A stretch of 64,000 bases of DNA, from contig NC_017096.1 in assembly GCF_000284335.1 (NCBI RefSeq), forward strand, positions 248,001-312,000. Reading direction: 5' to 3'. The notes under the pieces were generated by a model, which worked only from the letters and a program-made list of their open reading frames with translations, ran no database searches and was not told the origin of the DNA. The translations under genes were made by a program, and so were the position numbers. Positions 49,867 to 58,215 of the stretch are shown in pieces. This stretch comes from Caldisericum exile AZM16c01. GTDB taxonomy: Bacteria > Caldisericota > Caldisericia > Caldisericales > Caldisericaceae. Position 1 is the first letter of the stretch, and every line of letters begins with the position of its first letter.

Positions 49867-50989
49867 AGATGTAAGAATTTTTAAAGTCTCAAGAATGTAT
49901 ACGCCAAATTATCTTGAAGGGGAATTTTATATTAAGGTAGTTAACGGCACAATTTCTGAAATTACCAAAAAAAGACCTGATGGAAATTTTATTGATTTGT
50001 CCCAATTTATTGTTATGCCTGGCTTTGTTGATGTTCATATTCATGGTTTTGAAGGTTTTGATGTTTCAGAAAGTGGAATGGATGCAGTCATAGAAATGTC
50101 AAGGAGGCTTCCAAAAACTGGCGTTGTTGCTTTCCTACCAACATTTGTAAGTATTCCGTTTGAGGATTTAAAGAAGAAACTTGAAAGCATAAAGTTGGAT
50201 TACAAAGGCTTTTACGCAGTGCCACTTGGCGTGCATGTGGAAGGTGCTTTTATTAACCCAAAGAAAAAAGGTGCAATGGATAATAGGTTTTTCATAAGTG
50301 GAGATACTGAAAAGGCAAAAGAAATAATTCAATTCAAAAATGTGAAGATGTTGACTGTTGCACCAGAAGTTGAAGGCGCATTGGAAGTTATAAATTTTCT
50401 TGTTAAAAACGAGATAAGTGTATCAATTGGGCATAGTGATGCAACATTTGAAGAAGTTTTAGAAGCATACCTTAACGGTGCTAATTCAATTACTCACCTT
50501 TTCAATGCAATGGCGCCGTTTAACCACAGAGAGCCTTCAGTCATAGGGGGTGCACTTTATTTTGATTTTTATCTTCAGATAATTGCTGACACTCACCACA
50601 CATCTCCTTATGTTCTCAAACTTCTTAAACCATATTCTGACAGAGTCGTTTTGATTACAGATGCAATTGAAGCAACTAATCTTAGGGAAGGAGTTTATAA
50701 ATTGGGCAGTTTTGAAGTATTTGTAAAGGATGGCACTGCAAGACTTTCAGATGGCACCCTTGCAGGTTCTATTTTAACAATGGATAAGGGCTTTAAAAAT
50801 CTTGTTATGTATGGGGATTTTTCTATCGAACAGGCTGTTAGAGCCGCATCATTAAACCCTCTTAAAAGCATTCATAACTTTTCCTTTGGCGAAATAAAAG
50901 TTAATAAACTTGCAAATTTTGTTTGTGTGGATAACGGATTTAACGTGAGGAAAACAATTATAAATGGTGAAATTGTTTATGAAGAGTAA
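49856..50989 (+). CDS. nagA: N-acetylglucosamine-6-phosphate deacetylase NagA
   Basis: A 377-residue amidohydrolase. DVHIHGFEGFDVSE (about 61-74) is the first metal motif, GVHVEGAF with KKKGA the second (Glu ligand), followed by IGHSDATFEE, THLFNAMAP and the catalytic Asp in LITDAIEA. It converts GlcNAc-6-P to GlcN-6-P. It is the target of the MurQ and kinase products in this operon. Confidence 0.93.
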   Translation: MEYKDVRIFKVSRMYTPNYLEGEFYIKVVNGTISEITKKRPDGNFIDLSQFIVMPGFVDVHIHGFEGFDVSESGMDAVIEMSRRLPKTGVVAFLPTFVSIPFEDLKKKLESIKLDYKGFYAVPLGVHVEGAFINPKKKGAMDNRFFISGDTEKAKEIIQFKNVKMLTVAPEVEGALEVINFLVKNEISVSIGHSDATFEEVLEAYLNGANSITHLFNAMAPFNHREPSVIGGALYFDFYLQIIADTHHTSPYVLKLLKPYSDRVVLITDAIEATNLREGVYKLGSFEVFVKDGTARLSDGTLAGSILTMDKGFKNLVMYGDFSIEQAVRAASLNPLKSIHNFSFGEIKVNKLANFVCVDNGFNVRKTIINGEIVYEE

Positions 50990-51650
50990 AACTTCAGAAG
51001 ATAGATTTGCAACCCTTATTAAGTTTTTGATTTTATTTCTTTTGCCTCTGGTATACGAAAATATAGGTATGAATTTTGGAGGTCCGCTTGGAGTTCGCTA
51101 TCACTATGCAGAATTTTTCCGTCCTAAAGTTTTTGGTTTGCCAATGCTTGTTTGGATATTTTGGGTAATTTTTATTTTCACCGGTTATGGTCTTACAAAC
51201 TGTATCATTAAAAATATATTGAGGGAAAAATATTTGCAATTCATTTCAAAAAAATTAAACATACTTTTTGCAGTTGTTTTAGATGGTTTTATAGTTACAA
51301 CCTTTGACCTTTTTATAGACCCAGTTGCTGTTAGATTCGGACTGTGGAGTTGGGAAAATGTAAATAATGGATATTTTGGGGTTCCTTTCGGGAATTTTAT
51401 AGGCTGGTTTGTAATTGTCTCAACAACAACGCTTCTCTTAAGATTTGTTGACAAATTTTATTCTTCAAAATTAGATAATAGATTAATAAATCTTTCACCT
51501 TATGTTTACATTTTATTGTTATCGGTCTTTTTTATTTCATCGGTTGTGTTTTATAGTATTGAGTTAGCGCTTTCGAGTTTGCTATTTTCCTCGGTTATTG
51601 TTGCTTTTTCCTTATATCTTTTTTCTAAATCTAATTTTGATAAATTATAA
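50979..51650 (+). CDS. CruF-like carotenoid biosynthesis (DUF422) membrane protein
   Basis: A membrane protein of about 223 residues with six or seven predicted helices. The start may be at 50979 or at an in-frame ATG at 50964; the former has GGTG at better spacing. The conserved block DPVAVRFGLWSWEN followed by YFGVPFGNFIGWF is the DUF422/CruF signature (carotenoid 1,2-hydratase family). No carotenoid genes are nearby. It overlaps nagA and so is transcribed with the recycling operon. In this organism it may act on a polyprenyl or other lipid; that is unproven. Confidence 0.75.
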   Translation: MKSKTSEDRFATLIKFLILFLLPLVYENIGMNFGGPLGVRYHYAEFFRPKVFGLPMLVWIFWVIFIFTGYGLTNCIIKNILREKYLQFISKKLNILFAVVLDGFIVTTFDLFIDPVAVRFGLWSWENVNNGYFGVPFGNFIGWFVIVSTTTLLLRFVDKFYSSKLDNRLINLSPYVYILLLSVFFISSVVFYSIELALSSLLFSSVIVAFSLYLFSKSNFDKL

Positions 51651-51699
51651 TTCTTTTTTGGTATAATTTAAGAGAAAATTTTAATTAAGGAGGTTCTGT

Positions 51700-52449
51700 G
51701 TGAAAATTGCTCTTTTCGAAAATGAAACACACAAAGTCTACAAGTTTACAGGTTTTGAAGATTCTGACGAGGTTGAGACAAACCAATTTTTGATTGTTGA
51801 TGGAGATGATGCGCTTCTATACGAGCCGGGTGGTTCAAGGATAAATTCACTTCTTTTCTCGGAAATTGCATCTGTTGTGCCACCACAAAAAATTAGATAC
51901 ATAGTTTTATCCCATCAGGATCCTGATGTAGGTGCATCGCTTAATTTTTGGGCTGTTTCAACAGAGGCAAAGATTGTTCTCTCTGAATTATGGGCAAGAT
52001 TTATACCTCACTTTCTCTCAAAGTCTCTTGTAGCAGGAAGGGTAATTGAAGTAAAAGATTCTGGAATGCGTCTTAAACTCTCAAATTCTGAAATTGTGCT
52101 TTTGCCTGCACATTTCTTACATTCGGAGGGAAATTTCCAAATTTATGATCCAGTTTCTTTAATACTCTTTTCAGGTGATTTTGGTGCTTCATTTGGCGCA
52201 GATTATGAAGTCGTAGAGAATTTTTCAGAACACCTCAAATTTATGGAGCCTTTCCATAAACGTTATATGCCCTCGTCTTTTGCAATTAAATCGTGGGTGA
52301 ATATGGTGCGACAACTTGATGTTAATCAAATTGTTCCTCAACATGGCCCAAGATATGTAGGGAAAGATATGGTAAACAACTTTTTAAATTGGGCAGAAAA
52401 TTTGAAACCAACGCTTGAGGAAAATCCAGATTGGTATAAACTTCCATAA
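51700..52449 (+). CDS. MBL-fold diiron protein (FprA/ODP-like)
   Basis: A 249-residue metallo-beta-lactamase-fold protein starting at GTG 51700 after AAGGAGG. The metal ligands fit the oxygen-binding diiron domain of flavodiiron proteins and chemotaxis ODP proteins: HQDPDVGAS (x-Asp rather than HxHxDH), HFLHSEGNF, FSGDFGAS and PQHGPRYVG. There is no flavodoxin domain, so it may need a separate redox partner or serve as an O2 or NO sensor/scavenger. A TATAAT at 51662-51667 suggests its own promoter. Confidence 0.8.
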   Translation: MKIALFENETHKVYKFTGFEDSDEVETNQFLIVDGDDALLYEPGGSRINSLLFSEIASVVPPQKIRYIVLSHQDPDVGASLNFWAVSTEAKIVLSELWARFIPHFLSKSLVAGRVIEVKDSGMRLKLSNSEIVLLPAHFLHSEGNFQIYDPVSLILFSGDFGASFGADYEVVENFSEHLKFMEPFHKRYMPSSFAIKSWVNMVRQLDVNQIVPQHGPRYVGKDMVNNFLNWAENLKPTLEENPDWYKLP

Positions 52450-52457
52450 ATTAAAAA

Positions 52458-52473
52458 AGGGGCGTAAGCCCCT
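52458..52473 (-). terminator. Bidirectional hairpin terminator between MBL and sufB
   Basis: AGGGGC (52458-52463) pairs with GCCCCT (52468-52473) across GTAA. On the minus strand it is followed by a run of T (A6 on the plus strand), making it a good terminator for the suf operon; on the plus strand the T-run is weaker. Confidence 0.75.
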
Positions 52474-52496
52474 AAATGTTTTATTGTTTAGATTTG

Positions 52497-53450
52497 CTAT
52501 TGTAATATACCTTTTATAATAAGTTCTGTTGCTTCTTCCTCATTTAAGCCTTTTGCCATTAAGGTTTCAAGTTGTCTTTTGTTTACTCTTCCTATGGATG
52601 CTTCGTGAGTAAGTTCCGAAAGGTCGTTTACAACTTTAAGGATTGGTTCGGTTTTCACATCGACTTTATCGCCTTTTGTAATTTCGTTACACTCTACGTG
52701 TCCATACGAATATGGAGCATTCCCATAGGCTACATTTATTATATTTGCCTTTGTTTCATCAAGTGCAACAACCGTTGATTTTGCAATTCCCCTTGCATGA
52801 GCACCATTGAGGTTTAAAGTTTCTTTAATTTCAATCACATCGGTTTTGCTTCCTTTTACCTTTGATACAAGTTCTCCTGCGGCTTGTTCTCCAAGATCAA
52901 GATTCATTTCTACATATAGTTTTCCTACCCGAGTTTTTGTAAGTGTAAAACTATTCTTATAAATCCCACCTTTTTCAACCTTTGCATTTGTAATTGTCTT
53001 AAGGCTTATCGTTCCAAGATCTGAATGAAAGTGTTCATCTGTATATTCCATCACAGCGCCTTCTTCAACAATGACATTTGAGATTGCATTATGAGTGAAT
53101 TCTTCGGCCTGAGGAAACACGCAATGTGCGGTGAATTTCACTTTCGCATTCTTTCTTATACGAATATTAAAGATGATATTTTGCAGTCCCTTTTTCTCCA
53201 CATAGCCAGTGCATACATGTATTGGAATTGGCAGTATCACGCCTTCTTCAATTTCCATATCCACTTTAACACCATTTTCTATTTGAGTTGGTGTAAGTTT
53301 TACGCCTTGCACATTATTCAATCCGATAACTCTATTCCCACTAATGATGATTGATGCAACTTTTTTGTCAAAATATTTCGAAGCATCGTACCCATTTTTT
53401 TCAAGAGTGTCGATGATTTGTTTGTATTCATTAACAACATTTACACTCAT
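52497..53450 (-). CDS. sufB: Minimal SufB/SufD-family scaffold protein
   Basis: A 317-residue SufBD-fold protein, shorter than classical SufB (~470). The beta-helix core ends with GHVECNEITKGDKVD, SELTHEASIGRVNKRQLETLMAKGL, the standard SufB/D C-terminal motif with the conserved Glu-His (ELTHEA). It overlaps sufC by four bases and no sufD, sufS or sufU is adjacent. This two-gene SufB-SufC layout matches the minimal Sms-type system described in anaerobes and archaea, which assembles Fe-S clusters on a homodimeric SufB scaffold. Confidence 0.87.
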   Translation of the reverse strand: MSVNVVNEYKQIIDTLEKNGYDASKYFDKKVASIIISGNRVIGLNNVQGVKLTPTQIENGVKVDMEIEEGVILPIPIHVCTGYVEKKGLQNIIFNIRIRKNAKVKFTAHCVFPQAEEFTHNAISNVIVEEGAVMEYTDEHFHSDLGTISLKTITNAKVEKGGIYKNSFTLTKTRVGKLYVEMNLDLGEQAAGELVSKVKGSKTDVIEIKETLNLNGAHARGIAKSTVVALDETKANIINVAYGNAPYSYGHVECNEITKGDKVDVKTEPILKVVNDLSELTHEASIGRVNKRQLETLMAKGLNEEEATELIIKGILQ

Positions 53451-54199
53451 TTTGCTACCCCCCCTTTTGTTAATTGTTCATTTCTTTCAGGTGCATTCGG
53501 ATGGTTGCATATGCCACACTCTTTTTTGTATTCCTCAATTACTGATAAAGCATCTCCCTTATGAAGGACTATGCCATTACATATGTGGTAGGCATAATCA
53601 ACATTTGTTGCCATTTCTTCTCTGTGGGTAATTATAATAGGTGTTCCGCCGTATGAAGCAATATAACTAAGTACGTTATTTACCATTTCAAGACTCATAA
53701 TGTCAATTCCTGAATCTGGCTCGTCAAGGATTGCGTATCTTGGTTTTAAAACTAAAATAGATGCAAGTTCAACCCTTTTTCTTTCACCGCCACTAAGGCT
53801 TCCATTAACTTTTCTTGCTATGTATAATTTTGGATTTAAACCTACTGTTGCAAGAATATTTTCAATTTCTTTTCTTTCAACTTTTAGTTTTCCTCCAAGA
53901 GTTAAATACGCGCTAATACTAATTCCTTCAAATCTCGGTGGCTCTTGGAAGACAAGTGTTATGCCCCTTTTAGAGCGCTCATAAATTGATAGACTTGTTA
54001 TATCTTCGTTATCAAGGAAAATTCTTCCCGAGGTTGGTTTGTAATCCTCAAGTCCCATTATGATGTATCCAAGTGTGCTTTTCCCAGCACCGTTTACACC
54101 AAGAATTGCGTATTTTTTTCCTTCTTCAAACTCCATGGAAATGTCTCTCAGGATTAACTTATTGTCCGCAATGTAACTTATGTTTTCAAGTTTTAGCAT
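53447..54199 (-). CDS. sufC: Fe-S assembly ATPase SufC
   Basis: A 250-residue ABC ATPase. Walker A GVNGAGKST (about 34-42), signature SLSGGERKRVE (about 134-144), Walker B YAILDEPDSGID and a switch His (ITHREE) are intact; the DSGID sequence is typical of SufC. It ends with a cysteine-containing CGIC tail that is not standard and could bind metal. AGGTG precedes the ATG, and a TATAAT-like box lies near 54220 on the minus strand. Confidence 0.92.
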   Translation of the reverse strand: MLKLENISYIADNKLILRDISMEFEEGKKYAILGVNGAGKSTLGYIIMGLEDYKPTSGRIFLDNEDITSLSIYERSKRGITLVFQEPPRFEGISISAYLTLGGKLKVERKEIENILATVGLNPKLYIARKVNGSLSGGERKRVELASILVLKPRYAILDEPDSGIDIMSLEMVNNVLSYIASYGGTPIIITHREEMATNVDYAYHICNGIVLHKGDALSVIEEYKKECGICNHPNAPERNEQLTKGGVAK

Positions 54200-54350
54200 C
54201 TTTTCACCTCGTCTTCCAGAAAATTATAACACAAAAAGTAATATATTACAATAGAATAGGAGGTAATATTTCACTACTTTTATGGAATTCAAAATTAAAT
54301 AGAATTGAAGAAGTTATAGCTAAACTAACCAAATCCTATATAATAGAAAT

Positions 54351-55028
54351 ATGAGAATAAGAGTTAATTTTGAGCGTCCTTATGCAATTTTTTATTTGGG
54401 GCATCTTGATATGAAGACAGTTATTGAACGTGGATTAAGACGCACAGGTCTTCCGCTTAAATTTACCGAAGGGTTTAATAAAAGAGTTCAGTTGGAGTTG
54501 GGATTTCCGTTGAGCGTTGGGATGGTTGGAGAGGATGAGTATTTTGATTTCTTTTTAAGAGAGGAAGTTGATCTTGATAAAATTTTTAAGAAACTTACCG
54601 AGGCGTTTTCAAATCTTCTTGTAATAAAAAGAATTAAACCACTTCCGTATTCTGCAAGATCGATAACTTCTTTTGAGGCAATATTTACAAATATTGTAGT
54701 GGGACATCTGCTTAAAGATGTTGCTCAAACTGATATTGAAAATGCGTTAAGTTTGATTTCGGAAAAGCAGGAAATTATTGTAGAAAGAGATGGAAAGAAA
54801 AAAGACGTAAGGAAATTTATCGATAAACTGGAAGTTTATAACTTCACAAATCCGCATTTTGAGATACTTCTAACTACACTATATTTACGAGAGGGAAGTA
54901 TCAAAATGAATGAATTTGAAAGTATCCTCTCAAGCCTTGTACCTATTGAGTTTGAATACGTTGTAAGGAAAAATACGCTTGTTATTGACAAAGGAAGACT
55001 TGTTTCTCCCTTTGATTTGAATTTTTAA
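54351..55028 (+). CDS. DUF2344 (TIGR03936) radical-SAM-linked protein
   Basis: A 225-residue protein with the MRIRVNFERPYAIFYLGHLDMKTVIERGL opening motif (first 20 residues MRIRVNFERPYAIFYLGHLD) and FTEGFNKRVQLELGFPLSVG, characteristic of DUF2344. In most genomes it is fused to or follows a B12-binding radical SAM protein (TIGR03960) near ribosomal genes; here no radical SAM gene adjoins. Its role, possibly in RNA modification, is unknown. There is no Shine-Dalgarno, and TATAAT at 54339-54344 lies six bases before the ATG, consistent with a leaderless mRNA. Confidence 0.8.
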   Translation: MRIRVNFERPYAIFYLGHLDMKTVIERGLRRTGLPLKFTEGFNKRVQLELGFPLSVGMVGEDEYFDFFLREEVDLDKIFKKLTEAFSNLLVIKRIKPLPYSARSITSFEAIFTNIVVGHLLKDVAQTDIENALSLISEKQEIIVERDGKKKDVRKFIDKLEVYNFTNPHFEILLTTLYLREGSIKMNEFESILSSLVPIEFEYVVRKNTLVIDKGRLVSPFDLNF

Positions 55029-55036
55029 CCATACTT

Positions 55037-55942
55037 TTAACCAAATACGCAGGTATTTTTACCCTTCTTTTTTGCTTCGTACATAAGAGTATCTGCTCTT
55101 TTAATGAGTGACTCAACTGTGTCTGTTTCTTTAATTAGTGTGCATCCGATTGAAACAGTTGCAGATATTTCACTTCCATCAAAGTCGACAGAAGAATTTC
55201 CTATAAGAATCCTCAATGTGTTTGTGAATTTTCGAAGGTTTTCTTCATTAATATCTTTAAGGATTACTGCAAATTCTTCTCCGCCATATCTTCCAACAGT
55301 ATCTTGCGGTTTTATGTTAGAAAGGATGGTTTGAGCAATTGCTCTTAAAACTCTATCGCCAACAAAATGTCCGAAGGTATCATTGAGTCTTTTAAAGTTA
55401 TCTATATCGAGAAACAGGAATCCGTTCGTCCTTTTTAGTGCATTTACCTCTTTTATTGCTTCCTCAATCTTTTTCTCAAGGTATCTTCTATTTGGGATTT
55501 GAGTTAGTGGGTCAATATAAGCGTCTTTTTGTAGTTTTTGGATATTTTCTCTTACCAAGGACAATCCCCAACTTTGATTGAATCTTTCAACAGCACCAAC
55601 AACTTCACCTTTTCTATTCTTTACAGGAATTGCCTCAACATAAATAGGGATTCTTGCACCGTTTTTATCATGCAAATATACATTTTCAGAAACGATTTCA
55701 CCCTTTTCCATTGCCTTTACAAGTGGACATTTTGTTTGACAGAGAAGAGTGCCATTATCGTCTACATGTCTCAAAATATTATCGAAACATCTTTTATTTA
55801 TTATTTCCTCTTTCTTATAGCCTGTAATTTCTTCTGCCGCCTTATTCCAGTATAGAATTTTTCTTCTTCTATCAACAAAGTAAACACCATCGATAGTATT
55901 TTCTGTGGCGGTTTCATAGTACTTTTTAATTGCCTTTTTCAT
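55037..55942 (-). CDS. PAS-GGDEF diguanylate cyclase
   Basis: A 301-residue protein with an N-terminal PAS domain (about 10-125: GVYFVDRRRKILYWNKAAEEITGY) and a GGDEF domain (about 140-301) containing DPLTQIPNRRYL and the active-site GGEEF. The position of the inhibitory I-site reads KPQD instead of RxxD, so product inhibition is probably absent. It has no membrane segment, hence a cytosolic sensor producing c-di-GMP. No other c-di-GMP gene except a degenerate GGDEF at 56751 is seen nearby. Confidence 0.9.
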   Translation of the reverse strand: MKKAIKKYYETATENTIDGVYFVDRRRKILYWNKAAEEITGYKKEEIINKRCFDNILRHVDDNGTLLCQTKCPLVKAMEKGEIVSENVYLHDKNGARIPIYVEAIPVKNRKGEVVGAVERFNQSWGLSLVRENIQKLQKDAYIDPLTQIPNRRYLEKKIEEAIKEVNALKRTNGFLFLDIDNFKRLNDTFGHFVGDRVLRAIAQTILSNIKPQDTVGRYGGEEFAVILKDINEENLRKFTNTLRILIGNSSVDFDGSEISATVSIGCTLIKETDTVESLIKRADTLMYEAKKKGKNTCVFG

Positions 55943-55987
55943 TTATCACCTCAAACAATTATAAGAAATTTTGTAAATAAAAAGAAA

Positions 55988-56007
55988 GGGTAGCTATATA
56001 GCTACCC
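55988..56007 (-). terminator. Perfect 20-bp palindromic terminator
   Basis: GGGTAGCTATATAGCTACCC is self-complementary over its full length, so it can form a strong hairpin. On the minus strand a T-rich tract follows, which fits a terminator for the DUF996 gene (and separates it from the PAS-GGDEF gene). Confidence 0.8.
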
Positions 56008-56032
56008 CTAAGTAAGATATGTAAAAATATTA

Positions 56033-56698
56033 TTAAGGGAGTGGAGGAGGGGACTCTTGGGCGTTTACTTCTAACTTATCTGGAAGTGAGAAGAATGCAA
56101 TTACTTCAAATATATATCCAATGAAGTAGACTAATAGTCCAATAAGCACAATTGAAAGTATTGAGCCAATAAACATAAGATTTCCTGCAGTCTTGAAGTA
56201 CTCAACACCTGTTTCTTTTTCAATCTCATCATAACATTTTTTAAGGTAATAACTTCTTGCAACTAAAATGCCGTAGAGAATAAGAGCAAAAACAACCAAT
56301 GCAATTATAATGCCTATGTTGATGTTACCTAATCTAAAATTATCCAATGGTCCTTCAAATACGTGAAATGGGTGTCTTCTTAAACCAAAATTGAAGTTAG
56401 GGTATCTTCTAAAAGGTTCTATATAGCCATAGTAGATTTCACCCCTAAAAATTCTTCCAAAAGTGGTGCCAATGAATATAAGACCACCCAAAACTGCTCC
56501 AACTATTCCAAGGATGAAACTTACGAGAAAGTTATCATATATTTTCTTGTTTTTTGTGGTTTTGTATAGTTCATTTATTGCAACAAACACAAGCACCAAT
56601 CCTGCCAAACCTAATATAACTCCAATTCCAGGTATGACTGAAAGGATTGCAAGTAAAACTCCAATTCCTCCAAGTAATCTAATATTTTTCATTTCCAT
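56033..56698 (-). CDS. DUF996 multi-pass membrane protein
   Basis: I place the start at MEMKNIRLLGG (56698), six bases after GAGGTG on the minus strand, giving 221 residues. Four or more hydrophobic helices are clear: two near the N-terminus (GGIGVLLAILSVIPGIG; LVLVFVAI), one at about 60-80, and two in the second half. The layout and the LLGGIG-VIPGIG opening fit DUF996, a family without known function. It forms its own unit ending at the palindromic terminator. Confidence 0.75.
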   Translation of the reverse strand: MEMKNIRLLGGIGVLLAILSVIPGIGVILGLAGLVLVFVAINELYKTTKNKKIYDNFLVSFILGIVGAVLGGLIFIGTTFGRIFRGEIYYGYIEPFRRYPNFNFGLRRHPFHVFEGPLDNFRLGNINIGIIIALVVFALILYGILVARSYYLKKCYDEIEKETGVEYFKTAGNLMFIGSILSIVLIGLLVYFIGYIFEVIAFFSLPDKLEVNAQESPPPLP

Positions 56699-56750
56699 CT
56701 CAATCACCTCAATTATCATTATGGAGTTAATTGTGATAGAATTATGAATT

Positions 56751-57152
56751 TTATTTTTTTCTTCTTAAATTTTCGTATGCCTCTTTAACATTTCCAAAGA
56801 AGCTTCCACTTATACTCCATGCAATATTTACTTTTGGGAGATTTGAAAGTCCTTTGAAATTATTTTGAAGCTCTTCTTTTATTCTTTTTGTAATTTCGAT
56901 GATATTATCTTCGTTTATGTTTTCTAAGATAATTCCAAACTCGTTTTTGCTTACCCTTCCCACTATATCGTAACTTCTTACTGACATTGAAAGAATTTCT
57001 GCAGTCTTTTTAATTATTTGAGGGTCCTCTGTTTCAATTTCAATAATTATAGTTCCGATGTTTGCATCTCGTTTTTTGCTGAGCCTCTCGAGTTCCTCGT
57101 CAAAAAAATCCCTCGAGTAGAGATTTGTTTCAAAGTCTCTTATGTTCCCCAT
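56751..57152 (-). CDS. Degenerate stand-alone GGDEF-like protein
   Basis: A 133-residue protein with GGDEF-domain topology: NLYSRDFFDEELERL at the start, a GTIIIEIETED strand, VGRVSKNEFGIIL where GGDEF would be, and a C-terminal SISG strand region. The active-site sequence is SKNEF, so it cannot be a cyclase; it may bind nucleotide or be decaying. GAGAGGTG precedes the start. It is divergent from the CDF transporter gene. Confidence 0.65.
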   Translation of the reverse strand: MGNIRDFETNLYSRDFFDEELERLSKKRDANIGTIIIEIETEDPQIIKKTAEILSMSVRSYDIVGRVSKNEFGIILENINEDNIIEITKRIKEELQNNFKGLSNLPKVNIAWSISGSFFGNVKEAYENLRRKK

Positions 57153-57219
57153 TTTTCACCTCTCTTATAAATTTTACAACAAATGTATTATAATCAGAAG
57201 GGAATTTTTGGGAGGCAAA

Positions 57220-58125
57220 ATGGAAAAAGAACATAACCACAACCACGAAATTGAAAGTGCATCAGGTAGGGTGCTTGTTTCAATATTTATGAACATTATT
57301 ATAACAGTCCTTGAGGTTGTCTTTGGAATTCTTTCAAGAAGTTTATCTTTGGTTTCAGATTCAATGCATAATTTATCAGATACAATATCAGGAATTTTAA
57401 CCTTGTGGACCTTGAGACTTTCTGAAAGAAAGCATAATGAGAGATTTACCTTTGGATACAGACGATCTCAAATAATCTCTGCGTTTGTAAATAGTTCGGT
57501 TCTTCTTGTTATTGCGGCACTTTTAATTCGTGAAGCAATTTTGCGATTTTTAACACCCGAAGTAATTAATGTGAGCCTTATGCTTCCTGTTGCAGTCGTT
57601 GGTCTTATTGCAAACTCAATTAGTGTAATTTTACTGCATTCGCATGCTCATAACCTCAATATTCGAAGTGCTTATCTTCATCTTCTTTCTGATGCTTTAT
57701 CTTCAGTTGCGGTTGTTCTTGGGGCAATTTTTATGTGGATATTCAGAATCTACTGGATTGATCCTCTTTTGACTGTCCTTATTGCAATTTATATGGGATA
57801 TGAGGCATTTGAAATTGTTAAGGAAAGCACCCTTATTCTTCTTGAAACAACACCAAGCACCATTGATTTAAAAGAAGTGGAGAAAAGCGTTTGTGATGTG
57901 CCAGGTGTTGTAAATATACACCATGTCCATATATGGCGACTCGATGATGAGACAACCCTTCTTGAGGCACATGTAAATGTCTTGCCAAATACAAGTGTTG
58001 AAGAAACCAAAAACATCCGTCTAAAAATTGAGGAAATTCTCAGGAAAGATTTTGGTATTGCACATACAAATATTCAATTTGAATGTAACGAGCACCTTGA
58101 AGATAAATTGATAAAAGACCACTAA
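57220..58125 (+). CDS. Cation diffusion facilitator (Zn/Co/Fe exporter)
   Basis: The ATG at 57220 follows GGGAGG (301 residues). A His-rich N-terminus (HNHNHE) is followed by six transmembrane helices with the metal-site pairs DSMHNLSD (TM2, HxxxD) and HLLSDALSS (TM5, HxxxD). The cytoplasmic C-terminal domain contains HHVHIWRLD and ends in an AHTNIQFEC strand, typical of CzcD-like CDF proteins. The HxxxD pair in TM2 favours zinc. A TATAAT lies at 57188-57193. Confidence 0.92.
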   Translation: MEKEHNHNHEIESASGRVLVSIFMNIIITVLEVVFGILSRSLSLVSDSMHNLSDTISGILTLWTLRLSERKHNERFTFGYRRSQIISAFVNSSVLLVIAALLIREAILRFLTPEVINVSLMLPVAVVGLIANSISVILLHSHAHNLNIRSAYLHLLSDALSSVAVVLGAIFMWIFRIYWIDPLLTVLIAIYMGYEAFEIVKESTLILLETTPSTIDLKEVEKSVCDVPGVVNIHHVHIWRLDDETTLLEAHVNVLPNTSVEETKNIRLKIEEILRKDFGIAHTNIQFECNEHLEDKLIKDH

Positions 58126-58166
58126 AACGTTTTTTGAAAAAAAGTTTTTTTAGGTTTTTTTGCCTC

Positions 58167-58194
58167 TTGACAAACATAAAAAATTATATATAAT
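58167..58194 (+). promoter_or_regulatory. Promoter of hsp20
   Basis: TTGACA at 58167-58172 and TATAAT at 58189-58194, 16-bp spacer. No CIRCE-like inverted repeat is seen, so heat control, if any, acts by another route. GGGAGG at 58202-58207 is the Shine-Dalgarno. Confidence 0.8.
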
Positions 58195-58215
58195 ATATAG
58201 CGGGAGGTGATAGAT

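Noticed and set aside
54257-54300. Short frame after AGGAGG upstream of the DUF2344 gene as a leader peptide
   Set aside because: The ATG is too far from the AGGAGG and the frame has only six codons; the DUF2344 promoter lies downstream of it.
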